Assembly (NCBI GenBank): GCA_014549065.1
Contig: JACDOX010000004.1
Location: 12,627,664-12,691,663, forward strand
Length of the DNA: 64,000 nucleotides
Origin: Cardinalis cardinalis
Lineage: Eukaryota > Chordata > Aves > Passeriformes > Cardinalidae
Direction: 5' to 3'
Part shown: piece by piece, positions 63,323-64,000 of the stretch
How positions within the stretch are numbered: the stretch's first letter is position 1
Layout of the letters: each line of letters opens with the position of its first letter
The notes under the pieces: generated by a model
Databases searched by the model: none
Told to the model about the DNA's origin: nothing
Seen by the model: only the letters and a program-made list of their open reading frames with translations
Translations under genes and position numbers: made by a program

Positions 63323-64000
63323 TAGAAGCAAAGAGTACTGTTTATGGAGTTACAGTGTCCTCTGTGCTTTCAGACTGAGATGAACACGTCACAGCAATAT
63401 AAACTTGCCTGTAGGCTAAACAGCACCTTCCAAGCAGCACAGAATGGTACAGTCGAGAAGGACCCCAGCCCCTGCACAGCCTTCCCAGAGCACCCTGCCA
63501 AGTTCTCCTCCAGAATATTCACCTCTCATGAGAACAAAAACATTTTTAATGTTTCATCTGTCTCAGTTTGCTTCTTCATGAATGCCCAGCTGATTTCTTC
63601 ACCTGTCCAGACCAACAAATCCAGATTCTGTTCTGTATGTTTTATTAGATTTCTGCCACATATATGTTAATGTGAGCCCTGAATGTTATATTAAGCTGTT
63701 TTCTTTTTCCAGAAATAATGTGGTATTGGTTCTACACTATTTGACTGTCAGCCAGGCCATAGTCTTCTCAGATTCCAATTTAAAATTATCATTCTGGTGT
63801 TAAAGGTTTCTCAGGGACTTGTCAGCTCCGCAGCAGCTTCCAAACAATGGTGTCTTTTTTATTTATTCTTACCAAGTGTGCAGATATCAGTACTGAAAAA
63901 AAACTTTAAAAAGAAATTAAAAATACGGTGAGAACAAACTGTGGGCCCAAGGAATGACATTTACAGCAATCATGATGAATTCACTAGGCTCATTGCATTA
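63323..64000. other. Intergenic DNA after the microsatellite
   Basis: AT-rich, no gene supported. A stretch near 63438-63475 weakly resembles an antisense CR1 tail but is too diverged to call. Confidence 0.6.

Noticed and set aside
63002..63383. Open frames of repeated Lys-Glu-Arg-Lys or Phe-Leu-Ser type
   Set aside because: They are translations of the AAAG microsatellite.
63438..63475. CACAGAATGGTACAGTCGAGAAGGACC, similar to an antisense CR1 tail
   Set aside because: The similarity is short and stops quickly, so it is not enough to call an element.

Overview
This is a window of vertebrate nuclear DNA, almost certainly from a bird. Genes are sparse, exons are short and bounded by GT-AG splice sites, and introns are long and AT-rich. 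The recognisable interspersed repeats are short, mostly 5'-truncated CR1 LINE pieces with the ATTCTGTG-type 3' tail. Overall repeat density is low. A turtle or crocodilian is not formally excluded, since they also carry CR1. There are no bacterial genes, operons, CRISPR arrays or rRNA/tRNA genes that I can support.

Positions 1 to about 43,890 are the 3' end of one plus-strand gene that I recognise as RIMS1 (RIM1, a presynaptic active-zone scaffold). Six exons are visible: 3211-3443, 34281-34422, 37906-38018, 40330-40431, 41116-41255 and 41646-41864. They join in frame (splice phases 1, 2, 1, 1, 0) to give about 315 C-terminal residues. These comprise a basic Ser/Arg-rich linker, a conserved segment shared by all RIMs, the C2B domain and the carboxy tail. 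The last exon runs into a 3' UTR of about 2 kb that ends at an AATAAA near 43,865. The 5' exons (zinc finger, PDZ, C2A) lie outside the window. The largest intron, about 31 kb, fills 3444-34280.

Positions 43,890-64,000 are intergenic as far as I can tell. In mammals KCNQ5 is the next gene downstream, but I see none of its coding sequence here. This part holds a CpG island interrupted by an assembly gap (about 49.68-50.33 kb), a moderately CpG-rich single-copy block (about 55.09-55.70 kb), one CR1 tail and a long AAAG microsatellite (63,128-63,322).

I found no new multi-gene system. The items most worth a second look are the orphan CpG island, a perfect 37-bp inverted repeat built on a CR1 tail (9091-9204), a cluster of four CAGCTG E-boxes in 50 bp (34,876-34,925) and a perfect 26-bp palindrome with two more (37,465-37,490), both inside RIMS1 introns, and the CpG-retaining block at 55 kb. 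Function for all of these is inference.
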